Position numbers and translations under genes: made by a program. From Coprococcus sp. (GTDB lineage Bacteria; Bacillota; Clostridia; Lachnospirales; Lachnospiraceae), in contig JAEDHX010000026.1 of assembly GCA_016296785.1 (NCBI GenBank), positions 1 through 24,865 on the forward strand: DNA of 24,865 nucleotides. Reading direction: 5' to 3'. This document shows positions 1 through 6,823 of the stretch, one piece after another (position 1 is the first letter of the stretch; each line of letters starts with the position of its first letter). Under the pieces are notes generated by a model. The model saw only the letters and a program-made list of their open reading frames with translations, made no database searches and was not told where the DNA came from.

Positions 1-1681
1 ATCTATAAGCAAGTCCTGGTGGTGCATCGCTCCCATTTTCTATTAGATGCATTGAAGCTCTGTGTGCTATAAATTCATCCGTCGAGTCAAAAATCATTCC
101 ACACGCATTGCACTGTTCATAATATTTATAATCCTTCTCATCATAATCAAAATGATGCTCACACGCATCAGATACAACATCCACCTTACACTTATTTGTT
201 CTAACTGTTCCATTAACATCCTTTGTGGTAACACTTATATATGCAGTACCGGGTTTGATAGCGGAAACTACTCCACTATTATTTACTGATGCAATAGTTG
301 GTGTGCTTGATAACCAAGATACTTTTCTTCCTGCACCATTATTAGTTACCTTTAGTGTCTGTGTTTCACCAACCTTAAGCTTTATCTGTGTGTAGTTAAG
401 CTTTGGTGTGAAAGTCTTTACAGTTACATTGCAAGACACTGTCACACCCTTTACTGTTGCTTTTATTGTGGCAGTTCCATTTTTTACACCAGTAACCTTA
501 CCGCTATTATTGACTTTAGCGATAGATGGCGAAGATGAAACCCATGTAATTGTATCATTAGCTGATGCATTTTTAACGCTAAGTGTAATATAGCCACCTT
601 CATATACGGATGCACTTGTCTTACTTATTACTGGTGTGAATTTTATTATAGTTACGTTGCAATTTAATATCTGACCATTAACAGATGCAGTAATTATTAC
701 CGCTCCTGCTTTCTTACCGGTTACATTTCCTTTGCTATCAACTGTTGCTATATCACTATTGCTAGAAGACCATACAACACTTCCTGATGCATTACTTACT
801 GTAAGCTTTTTGCTTTTATCTACTTCAATACTTAAGCTTGTGCTACTAAGGCTTGCAAGATTAGAAGAAATAACATTACCGCTATCATTAGTTCGAATAA
901 CAACCTTATTATTTTCATCTCTTAATTCAACTGATGTATTTACCCTTACTGTAGTCCCATTATCTTTAATTTCATAAAGTTTTGGTGTTGAACTACTGTA
1001 ACCTTGAATTTTATATGAAGCCTTATTACTACCTTTTTTAATGTAGTACATGCTGGTATCATTTAAGCAACTGATTAGCATATTGTTATTTACTTTGGAA
1101 AGGGTTCCATTTTTATAATACCTTACAAATTTGTCATTGCACCTAAAAGCACCTGTAACCTTTACCATTTTACCTTCGCCATCATATTTTGTAAGTTTAC
1201 TTTTTTTCTTTGACAAAGTATACTCTACATATCCATTTGTGCCTACATAATGGAAATATCCTCTTTCTGATTTTTTCCAGCCAGATTTCATTGTAATTGA
1301 ACTGTTTTTATTCACATAATAAAATCTGTTAGCAACGTTTATTCTCTTTCTTTTTGTTCTTCTAAGTCTTTCTTTATAACTTCCCTTTAGCCATTTTTTG
1401 TAACGATACGAATCATTATTATTTCTGATAAGCCAGTTAGTTATGTATCCGTCTTTTCCGACATAAACATAACTCTTTTTACCATTTACGGAATACGAAT
1501 ACCAACCTTCAGTTTCATTTTTCACCCCGTTTGTATCGAAGTAATAATGTTTTCCATTATCATTACCACGAACCCTATCCGTATTATCACAATCTTCACA
1601 GGCTTTAGCAATTATCCCACTGCATAATATGATTACACAGGAAATTATCATTATCATTAATACTTTTCTTATGTTTCTCAC
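1..1681 (-). CDS. Secreted Ig-like (Big_2) surface protein, C-terminally cut by window edge
   Basis: The frame is open from a GTG at 1681 to the left edge (560 codons seen). The GTG start is chosen because AGAGGGGG lies 7 bases upstream and a signal peptide follows directly: a basic VRNIRK, then a hydrophobic stretch to about residue 22. Residues 40-250 are rich in Tyr, Gly, Asn and Lys (GKHYYFDTNG, FYYVNKNSS), resembling glucan- or cell-wall-binding repeats, with a very basic patch (RLRRTKRKR). Three tandem bacterial Ig-like domains follow at roughly 270-345, 345-425 and 425-495, each with the typical W-SS-x-P/S-x-IA-x-V-x-x-G core. After them come CEHH (507-510) and a CX2CX12HX4H motif (Cys524, Cys527, His540, His545). 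Big_2 domains are common in adhesins and cell-wall proteins; the precise role here is unknown. It lies 29 bases downstream of the phosphoesterase gene and may be co-transcribed with it. Confidence 0.85.
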   Translation of the reverse strand, partial: MRNIRKVLMIMIISCVIILCSGIIAKACEDCDNTDRVRGNDNGKHYYFDTNGVKNETEGWYSYSVNGKKSYVYVGKDGYITNWLIRNNNDSYRYKKWLKGSYKERLRRTKRKRINVANRFYYVNKNSSITMKSGWKKSERGYFHYVGTNGYVEYTLSKKKSKLTKYDGEGKMVKVTGAFRCNDKFVRYYKNGTLSKVNNNMLISCLNDTSMYYIKKGSNKASYKIQGYSSSTPKLYEIKDNGTTVRVNTSVELRDENNKVVIRTNDSGNVISSNLASLSSTSLSIEVDKSKKLTVSNASGSVVWSSSNSDIATVDSKGNVTGKKAGAVIITASVNGQILNCNVTIIKFTPVISKTSASVYEGGYITLSVKNASANDTITWVSSSPSIAKVNNSGKVTGVKNGTATIKATVKGVTVSCNVTVKTFTPKLNYTQIKLKVGETQTLKVTNNGAGRKVSWLSSTPTIASVNNSGVVSAIKPGTAYISVTTKDVNGTVRTNKCKVDVVSDACEHHFDYDEKDYKYYEQCNACGMIFDSTDEFIAHRASMHLIENGSDAPPGLAYR

Positions 1682-1710
1682 GTAATTACCCCCTCTTAAT
1701 GTATAGTAAA

Positions 1711-2580
1711 TTATTCTGATTTCTCTGGTTTAAGATTAATAAATACAAGATCAGGCTTGTTGTTCACCCTGAATCTGAAGGTATGGATGCCAAGCCCGCC
1801 ACTTAATATCATAGACGAATCATTATAGCTGTATAGGCCTTTATAATATTTAGGGAAAAAGCGAACCATTGGAGATACAATGCCTCCAAGCTTAGGTATT
1901 ATTATCATACCTCCATGAATATGACCTGAAAGTGTAAGATCAGCTCCCCATTTGCTGTATTCTTCAAAATAATCAGGATTATGTGCCAGTAATACATTAT
2001 AGGATTTGGTGTTAAGCTTAGGCATCTTATTAAGCAAATAGTTATCTTCCATAGGTAATTTCTTAAAACGCCTGTAGTATTCTCTATCAAGATCAAGTCC
2101 GTTAATTGTTATGTTACTATCCTTAAGATATATAGATTCATCAATAAGCCATGTTACTTTATCTTTTGTATTATTATATAGCTGTGGCCACATATCTTTA
2201 TACTGCTCAGTATACATGGAACATCTGAGCTCGTGGTTACCTTTTGCAACATATACATCATAATTATCACCAAGATTATTTAACAGATTAATTGCAACAT
2301 CTAAGGGATAATCCTCTTTGCCTATAATACAGTCTCCGGCAACAAGAATTACATCAGGATTTAGCATATTAATTCTATTAATAAGCTCGCAGTTATCCTT
2401 GCCATATGTTGAATTGTGAAGGTCTGCAATCATGACTGCTTTTGTTACTTTGATGATTTTATCTGATTCGATTTCATAATTTGAAACAGCAATAATTCTG
2501 TTTTCTCTATAGCTTTCAAGACAAACAAAAACAGCAATTACACATATAACTATACAAATTATAATTAATGCATATAACAT
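1711..2580 (-). CDS. Membrane-anchored metallophosphoesterase (YkuE/YaeI-like)
   Basis: This is a 289-residue calcineurin-like phosphoesterase. Residues 1-20 form one N-terminal hydrophobic segment, probably a membrane anchor with the catalytic domain outside. The metal-binding motifs appear in order: ADLH (Asp53, His55), AGD (Asp83), GNHE (Asn115, His116), LLAHNP and SGHIHGG. This order and the C-terminal GHIHGG with a following GLG segment match the YkuE/YaeI group, some of which act on lipid-linked or sugar-nucleotide phosphates; the substrate here cannot be read from sequence. The ATG at 2580 has AAAGGAGG 6 bases upstream. It follows the carboxypeptidase gene by 38 bases on the same strand, so an operon with a cell-envelope theme is likely. 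Confidence 0.9.
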   Translation of the reverse strand: MLYALIIICIVICVIAVFVCLESYRENRIIAVSNYEIESDKIIKVTKAVMIADLHNSTYGKDNCELINRINMLNPDVILVAGDCIIGKEDYPLDVAINLLNNLGDNYDVYVAKGNHELRCSMYTEQYKDMWPQLYNNTKDKVTWLIDESIYLKDSNITINGLDLDREYYRRFKKLPMEDNYLLNKMPKLNTKSYNVLLAHNPDYFEEYSKWGADLTLSGHIHGGMIIIPKLGGIVSPMVRFFPKYYKGLYSYNDSSMILSGGLGIHTFRFRVNNKPDLVFINLKPEKSE

Positions 2581-2618
2581 GCGTCAACCTCCTTTGCAAA
2601 TATTACAAATAATTATCT

Positions 2619-3857
2619 CTATTTATTGCATTTGAAATGCATACTGAATATTTTCTTAATAGAAAAACCAAGTGTCATTTCTCTGATATCCTCATCAGCG
2701 CAAATGTCAATGGCTCCAATACTTCTTCCATTAACAGTATACTTCATGCATCCGATAATGTCATCTTTTTTTAGTGGTGCTTTAATATCATCATAGTATA
2801 CTAATTCCTTCTTTACATCTGTAGCATTTTCACCATTAAGCAATACACCCGTAAATACATCATCTGATTTGATTTTTACAGTCTTCTTCTCTCCGTTTTC
2901 AATTTCTACAGTATTAACATCAAGTATGTTTTCATCCTTATATATTGTACATACAGAATAACCATAATCAAGGAGTCTGCATGCTTCGCTATTTCTTATT
3001 TCTTTTGTTTCTGCACCCATAACAACAGCGATTAGGTCTATACCATTTCTGCTTGCTGTTGCTGACATACAGTATTTTGCTGTATTTGTAAAGCCTGTTT
3101 TTAATCCCGTTGCACCTGTATACTGATTTAGAAATTTATTAGTATTTGTCAGGTCGAATCTTGATTCTCCTCTGGCTGTTTTATGTATTATTGAATCCAT
3201 CCATATGGTTGAATAATCAAATATTTCAGGATGATTTACTGTTAATTCACGAGACATTATTGCTATATCACGAGATGAGGTTACATGACCTTCAGCATCT
3301 AATCCACATGCATTTACGAAGTTTGTATTTTCCATACCTAGCTCTTTAGCGCGTTCATTCATCTTAGCTACAAATGCATCCTCGCTTCCTGCTGTATATT
3401 CTCCCATAGCTACAGCTGCATCATTTCCCGAAGCAATTATTATACACTTTATCATATCTTCTACTGTCTGCTGCTCCCCACATTCGAAGAAGCATTGTGA
3501 ACCACCCATCGAAGCAGCATGTTCGCTGATTGTTACAATATCGTCAAGACCATACTGACCATTATCAATAGCTTCAAATATTAGAAGTAAGGTCATGACC
3601 TTAGTTACTGATGCAGGCTCCCTTCTTTCGTCTGCGTTTTTTTCATATAGTACGGTTCCTGTTGTTGCTTCTATCACAATACATGATGGTGACTGCAAAT
3701 CAGGCAATGCATCAATATTATTCTCTCCATATACCCTGATAGTAGAACCGGTTATTGATATGTAACAGGTAATTACAAATACTACTAATGTCATAATACA
3801 GCAAATTACCTTAATCAACCTGTTTTTTGATTTGAATACACATCTTATCATATACAT
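2619..3857 (-). CDS. D-alanyl-D-alanine carboxypeptidase (peptidase S11, PBP5-like)
   Basis: Low-molecular-weight penicillin-binding protein of 412 residues that trims the terminal D-Ala from peptidoglycan stem peptides outside the membrane. An N-terminal hydrophobic segment (about 14-36) is an export signal or anchor. Active-site motifs are SVTK (Ser83, Lys86), SGN in IIASGNDAAVA (about 142) and KTG in GLKTGFT (about 254). The last 120 residues look like the beta-rich PBP5 C-terminal domain, and a short basic end with a hydrophobic stretch may be a weak amphipathic anchor. The ribosome binding site GTAGGAT sits only 2 bases before the first ATG but about 8 before a second ATG at 3851, so 3851 is the better start. 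This copy sits with envelope genes, whereas the copy at 10241-11422 sits in the sporulation block. Confidence 0.93.
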   Translation of the reverse strand: MYMIRCVFKSKNRLIKVICCIMTLVVFVITCYISITGSTIRVYGENNIDALPDLQSPSCIVIEATTGTVLYEKNADERREPASVTKVMTLLLIFEAIDNGQYGLDDIVTISEHAASMGGSQCFFECGEQQTVEDMIKCIIIASGNDAAVAMGEYTAGSEDAFVAKMNERAKELGMENTNFVNACGLDAEGHVTSSRDIAIMSRELTVNHPEIFDYSTIWMDSIIHKTARGESRFDLTNTNKFLNQYTGATGLKTGFTNTAKYCMSATASRNGIDLIAVVMGAETKEIRNSEACRLLDYGYSVCTIYKDENILDVNTVEIENGEKKTVKIKSDDVFTGVLLNGENATDVKKELVYYDDIKAPLKKDDIIGCMKYTVNGRSIGAIDICADEDIREMTLGFSIKKIFSMHFKCNK

Positions 3858-3937
3858 AATCCTACGATATTAATTAATATATGTATATTTTCTCTAATAT
3901 TCAAATATACTTTTCTCTTTAATTATTTTTTTACTTC

Positions 3938-3970
3938 TGTTATAATATGGGTTGCACTTGAGGAAAAGGA
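3938..3970 (+). promoter_or_regulatory. Extended -10 promoter and RBS of the DAHP synthase gene
   Basis: TGTTATAAT at 3938-3946 is a perfect extended -10 element (TGn plus TATAAT), about 35 bases before the start codon. No good -35 is seen, which is usual for extended -10 promoters. AAAAGGAG at 3963-3970 is the ribosome binding site, 10 bases before ATG. The leader is too short for a riboswitch, T-box or leader-peptide attenuator, so regulation is likely at promoter or enzyme level. Confidence 0.6.
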
Positions 3971-3980
3971 GACAAATGCT

Positions 3981-5009
3981 ATGAGTATGAAATTAATCAA
4001 AAGAGTTCCAACCGGAGAGGAAATCAAGAAGCTTTATCCTCTTTCAAGCGAACTAAAAGCAATAAAGGCTAAAAGAGACGAAGAAATACGCAAGGTATTT
4101 ACAGGCGAGGATGATAGATTTATCTTTATCATAGGACCATGTTCAGCTGATAACGAGGAGGCTGTATGTGATTATCTTAACAGACTTGCAAGGGTTGCTG
4201 ATGATGTTAAGGAGAAGATTCTTGTAATTCCACGTATATATACAAATAAGCCAAGAACAACAGGTGACGGTTATAAGGGAATGTTACACCAGCCTGACCC
4301 TACAAAGGCATCAGATATGCTTGAAGGCTTATATGCAATCAGAAAGATGCACATTAGAGCTATTAGAGAAACAGGCCTTACTGCTGCTGACGAAATGTTA
4401 TATTCAGAAAACTGGCAGTATGTAGATGATATTCTTTCATATGTTGCAATAGGCGCACGTTCAGTTGAGGATCAGCATCACAGATTGACTGCAAGTGGTA
4501 TGGATGTACCTGTTGGTATGAAGAATCCTACAAGTGGTGATTATAATGTTATGATGAATTCATGCATTGCAGGACAGCATCCTCATACATTCTTATATTC
4601 AGGCTGGGAAGCTCATACACAGGGTAATCCACTTACTCATTGTATCTTAAGAGGTGCTTTGAATAAGCATGGCCAGTCAATATCTAACTACCACTATGAA
4701 GATCTTAAGCTCTTATATGATACATATCAGAAATTTGATCTTGTTAATCCTGCAGCAATTATTGATGCTAACCACAATAATTCCGGAAAGAAATTCGGCG
4801 AGCAGCCTCGTATTGTTAAGGAAGTAATTCATAGTCGTAATTATGATCCTGATATCAAGAATCTTGTTAAGGGCGTTATGGTTGAAAGCTATATTGAAGA
4901 TGGTAACCAGCCTGTAGATGGCGGTTGCTATGGCAAATCAATTACTGACCCTTGTCTTGGATGGGACAAGACAGAGAGACTTTTGAAAGAAGTTGCTGAG
5001 TTACTGTAA
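3981..5009 (+). CDS. aroF: 3-deoxy-7-phosphoheptulonate (DAHP) synthase, class I
   Basis: This enzyme condenses phosphoenolpyruvate and erythrose-4-phosphate to DAHP, the first step of the shikimate pathway to aromatic amino acids, in the cytoplasm. The 342 residues match the full length of the class I-alpha (AroF/G/H) type. Visible motifs include IIGPCS at 50-55 (metal-binding Cys54), PRIYTNKPRTTG with the PEP-binding lysine and arginine residues, GARSVEDQHHR, KNPTSGD and IDANHNNSGK. A short N-terminal extension before the barrel (about 1-45) is where this class normally carries feedback control. The gene stands alone between a divergent carboxypeptidase gene and a strong terminator. Which aromatic amino acid inhibits it cannot be told from the sequence. 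Confidence 0.96.
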   Translation: MSMKLIKRVPTGEEIKKLYPLSSELKAIKAKRDEEIRKVFTGEDDRFIFIIGPCSADNEEAVCDYLNRLARVADDVKEKILVIPRIYTNKPRTTGDGYKGMLHQPDPTKASDMLEGLYAIRKMHIRAIRETGLTAADEMLYSENWQYVDDILSYVAIGARSVEDQHHRLTASGMDVPVGMKNPTSGDYNVMMNSCIAGQHPHTFLYSGWEAHTQGNPLTHCILRGALNKHGQSISNYHYEDLKLLYDTYQKFDLVNPAAIIDANHNNSGKKFGEQPRIVKEVIHSRNYDPDIKNLVKGVMVESYIEDGNQPVDGGCYGKSITDPCLGWDKTERLLKEVAELL

Positions 5010-5025
5010 TTTTCATATGAAATTA

Positions 5026-5072
5026 GTAAATAAAAAAGACGGTCTTACAAATTGACCGTCTTTTTTATTTAC
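5026..5072. terminator. Bidirectional rho-independent terminator (perfect 19-bp inverted repeat)
   Basis: Arms 5026-5044 and 5054-5072 are perfectly complementary over 19 bases, including GACGGTC/GACCGTC. A 9-base loop separates them. The AT-rich outer part gives an A-run before and a T-run after the GC core on both strands, so it can stop the DAHP synthase transcript and the opposing divIVA-SCP2 transcript. The SCP2 stop codon (5069-5071) lies inside the right arm. Confidence 0.92.
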
Positions 5073-5395
5073 TTTATATCCTTAATCTTTGAAAGAAATT
5101 GTCTTCCGAGATTAATATCACCCTTCATCTTATACTTTCCTGTTGCATATGCATATATAGGATCAACAACACCATCTAATATCCTTGCAAGTGCAGGTAG
5201 AGTAAATATTAATTGAACATTTCTTTCCTTGTACTCTCCGTTATATATATGAATTGTACCCTCTTTGATATGAATATAAAAGGATGTAGCTTCTTTACCG
5301 ATTATATTAAACTGAATATATGAATCCTCTATATCAGGAATACTAACATTATCAGCTATAATATTAAATCGTTCCATACACTCTTCTATTGACAT
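5069..5395 (-). CDS. Small SCP2 sterol-binding-domain-like protein
   Basis: Protein of 108 residues that matches the SCP2 fold in pattern: an N-terminal helix, beta strands with alternating hydrophobics (YIQFNIIGKEATSFYIHIKEG), then LIFTLPALARILDG and a C-terminal YATGKYKMKGDINLGRQF segment. In this family the last segment (G-x-h-x-x-x-G-D, where h is hydrophobic) closes a lipid-binding pocket. Bacterial stand-alone SCP2 proteins are thought to bind lipids or hydrophobic ligands; the ligand is unknown here. No signal peptide, so probably cytoplasmic. It starts 17 bases after divIVA, with only a weak GGGATG ribosome binding site, and ends inside the shared terminator, so it depends on the divIVA transcript. 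Confidence 0.75.
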   Translation of the reverse strand: MSIEECMERFNIIADNVSIPDIEDSYIQFNIIGKEATSFYIHIKEGTIHIYNGEYKERNVQLIFTLPALARILDGVVDPIYAYATGKYKMKGDINLGRQFLSKIKDIK

Positions 5396-5412
5396 TACAA
5401 TTCATCCCAATC

Positions 5413-6063
5413 TTATAAGAATTCGAAATCGGCATCTTCGTCACCATCACCAATAAGTACCTGATTACGCTTAACGCCTTCCTCAACCTCACCAACGAAG
5501 ATTTCTTCAACCTCATCTTCTTCTTTCATTGCACTCTTACCTGCAAATGCCTGTGGCTTAGCAGTCTCAGTCTTAGGAGTCATCTTAAGCTTACCAGGTT
5601 CTTCTGTAGTCTGTGACTTCATCTTAAGCTTAGTAATAGGATCAGCTTCAACTGTTTCGCTTACAGTTTCAACTGAAGCAACCTTATCGCTTGAACCACT
5701 CTTAAGCTCTTCCATCTCTGCCTTAAGCTTAGCAAGCTCAGCCTTAGCATTAGTGATAACCTCATTAGCCTTTCTTTTAGCATCATTAATTATCTTGTTA
5801 GCTTCAGCATTAACAGCATTTGCCTCTTTCTTAGCACCAGGTGCTGCCTGTTCAAGCTGCTTCTCTAATTCGTATATCTTAACACTATTCTCCATGAGAT
5901 TCTTCTTAGATATCTCATTCTCAGCCTCAAGAGCAGTATACTTGTCAAAAAGCTCTCCGTATTCTGTAGTAATCTGTCTCATAAATGCGTTAACTTCGTC
6001 CTTATTATATCCAAAGATACCCTTTTTGAAAGTTTTTGATTCAATCTGTTCCTTAGTAAGCAT
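5413..6063 (-). CDS. divIVA: DivIVA-family cell-pole/division protein
   Basis: Coiled-coil protein of 216 residues. The N-terminal segment (about 6-30, IESKTFKKGIFGYNKDEVNAF) is the DivIVA membrane-curvature-binding module. A long coiled coil follows to about 125. The tail is acidic and low in complexity, with a repeated KLKM motif (before KSQ and before TPK) and a highly acidic end. DivIVA proteins mark negatively curved membrane at poles and septa and recruit division, chromosome-anchoring or sporulation factors. AAGGAG lies 9 bases before the ATG, and a good sigma-A promoter lies further upstream. An SCP2-like gene follows in the same transcript. The tail is not conserved across the family, so its partners cannot be predicted. 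Confidence 0.88.
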   Translation of the reverse strand: MLTKEQIESKTFKKGIFGYNKDEVNAFMRQITTEYGELFDKYTALEAENEISKKNLMENSVKIYELEKQLEQAAPGAKKEANAVNAEANKIINDAKRKANEVITNAKAELAKLKAEMEELKSGSSDKVASVETVSETVEADPITKLKMKSQTTEEPGKLKMTPKTETAKPQAFAGKSAMKEEDEVEEIFVGEVEEGVKRNQVLIGDGDEDADFEFL

Positions 6064-6121
6064 TATGTAATTCTCCTTTTCGTATAACTATATTTTTATA
6101 GATATATTTAACCTAACTAAC

Positions 6122-6150
6122 ATTATATTAATATTTCATATATTTTTCAA
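6122..6150 (-). promoter_or_regulatory. Sigma-A promoter of divIVA
   Basis: On the minus strand TTGAAA (6150-6145) is followed by a 17-base spacer and TATAAT (6127-6122). This is a near-consensus vegetative promoter and gives a leader of about 50 bases before divIVA. Confidence 0.75.
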
Positions 6151-6206
6151 GGAATAAAAATAATAATTGGTAAAAAAATATTAAATAAGCAAAATATTTT
6201 GAATAA

Positions 6207-6653
6207 TTACATCTCTTTTGTATCAAATATTATTGTAAATGGCCCATCATTTGACAAATCAATGGTCATATCAGCACCAAATTCACCATGCTCTACAACA
6301 TCAATTTGCTTTGAGCACTCACAAATTATGTATTCATAAAGCATATTAGCCATCTCAGGACCTGCTGCTTTAGTAAAAGATGGTCTGTTACCTTTCTTGC
6401 AATCAGCACACAGTGTAAATTGCGATACAATGAGAAGCTCGCCCTTAACATCCGATAATGCAAGATTAGTTTTTCCGTCACTATCTGCAAATATACGAAG
6501 ACCAACAAGCTTCCTAATAAGCTTATCTGCTTCTGCCTTTGTATCCTCTTCGTATACACCAACAAAAACTAATAATCCTTTATTTATTTTACCTATAACC
6601 TTATCTGCAACTGTAACAGAAGCATTATTTACTCTTTGAATAACAAATCTCAT
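6207..6653 (-). CDS. dtd: D-aminoacyl-tRNA deacylase
   Basis: Cytoplasmic proofreading enzyme that hydrolyses D-amino acids mischarged on tRNA, and also Gly-tRNA(Ala). At 148 residues it has normal full length. The two signature motifs are SQFTL (77-81), followed by the KKGNRPSF loop, and NDGPFT (135-140), which form the cross-subunit active site of the dimer. The second motif has Phe where many members have Val. The start MRFVIQRV is the usual family start, with GGAG 8 bases upstream. It stands alone, divergent from the asparagine synthetase gene. Confidence 0.96.
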   Translation of the reverse strand: MRFVIQRVNNASVTVADKVIGKINKGLLVFVGVYEEDTKAEADKLIRKLVGLRIFADSDGKTNLALSDVKGELLIVSQFTLCADCKKGNRPSFTKAAGPEMANMLYEYIICECSKQIDVVEHGEFGADMTIDLSNDGPFTIIFDTKEM

Positions 6654-6678
6654 ACCATTTTCTCCGTTTTTTTTATAC

Positions 6679-6707
6679 AGTATAATCTAGATTATTACAC
6701 TATGCAA
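6679..6707 (-). promoter_or_regulatory. Possible sigma-A promoter of dtd
   Basis: On the minus strand TTGCAT (6707-6702), a 17-base spacer and TATACT (6684-6679). The -10 is good and the -35 is weak. It would give a leader of about 20 bases. Confidence 0.45.
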
Positions 6708-6765
6708 TAATTCTTTGTTATTGGAAATACTTTGTTACCGAAAATACATCATTATAAAGAAATAT

Positions 6766-6795
6766 GAATAAATATATATAATAATGACATATAAT
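6766..6795 (+). promoter_or_regulatory. Possible promoter of asnB (sigma-A -10 or sigma-E-like)
   Basis: CATATAAT at 6788-6795 contains a perfect sigma-A TATAAT but no -35 at 17 bases. It also matches 7 of 8 bases of the sigma-E -10 (CATACAAT), and GAATAAA lies 15 bases upstream as a partial sigma-E -35. The two readings cannot be separated by eye in such AT-rich DNA. The TGAGG ribosome binding site of asnB follows about 20 bases downstream. Confidence 0.35.
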
Positions 6796-6823
6796 AGATA
6801 GATAGCTAATATTTGAGGTAAAT

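Noticed and set aside
195..870. Three repeated blocks with similar wording in the DNA, at first like a tandem repeat array
   Set aside because: They are the coding sequence of three diverged Ig-like domains; spacing is a domain length and there are no conserved spacers, so neither CRISPR nor a simple repeat.
408..977. Plus-strand open frames rich in Val, Thr and Leu
   Set aside because: They are antisense shadows of the Ig-like repeats, lack ribosome binding sites and have repetitive composition mirrored from the real gene.
3858..3980. Possible riboswitch or attenuator before the DAHP synthase gene
   Set aside because: The extended -10 promoter leaves a leader of about 30 bases, too short for a T-box, a riboswitch or a leader peptide.
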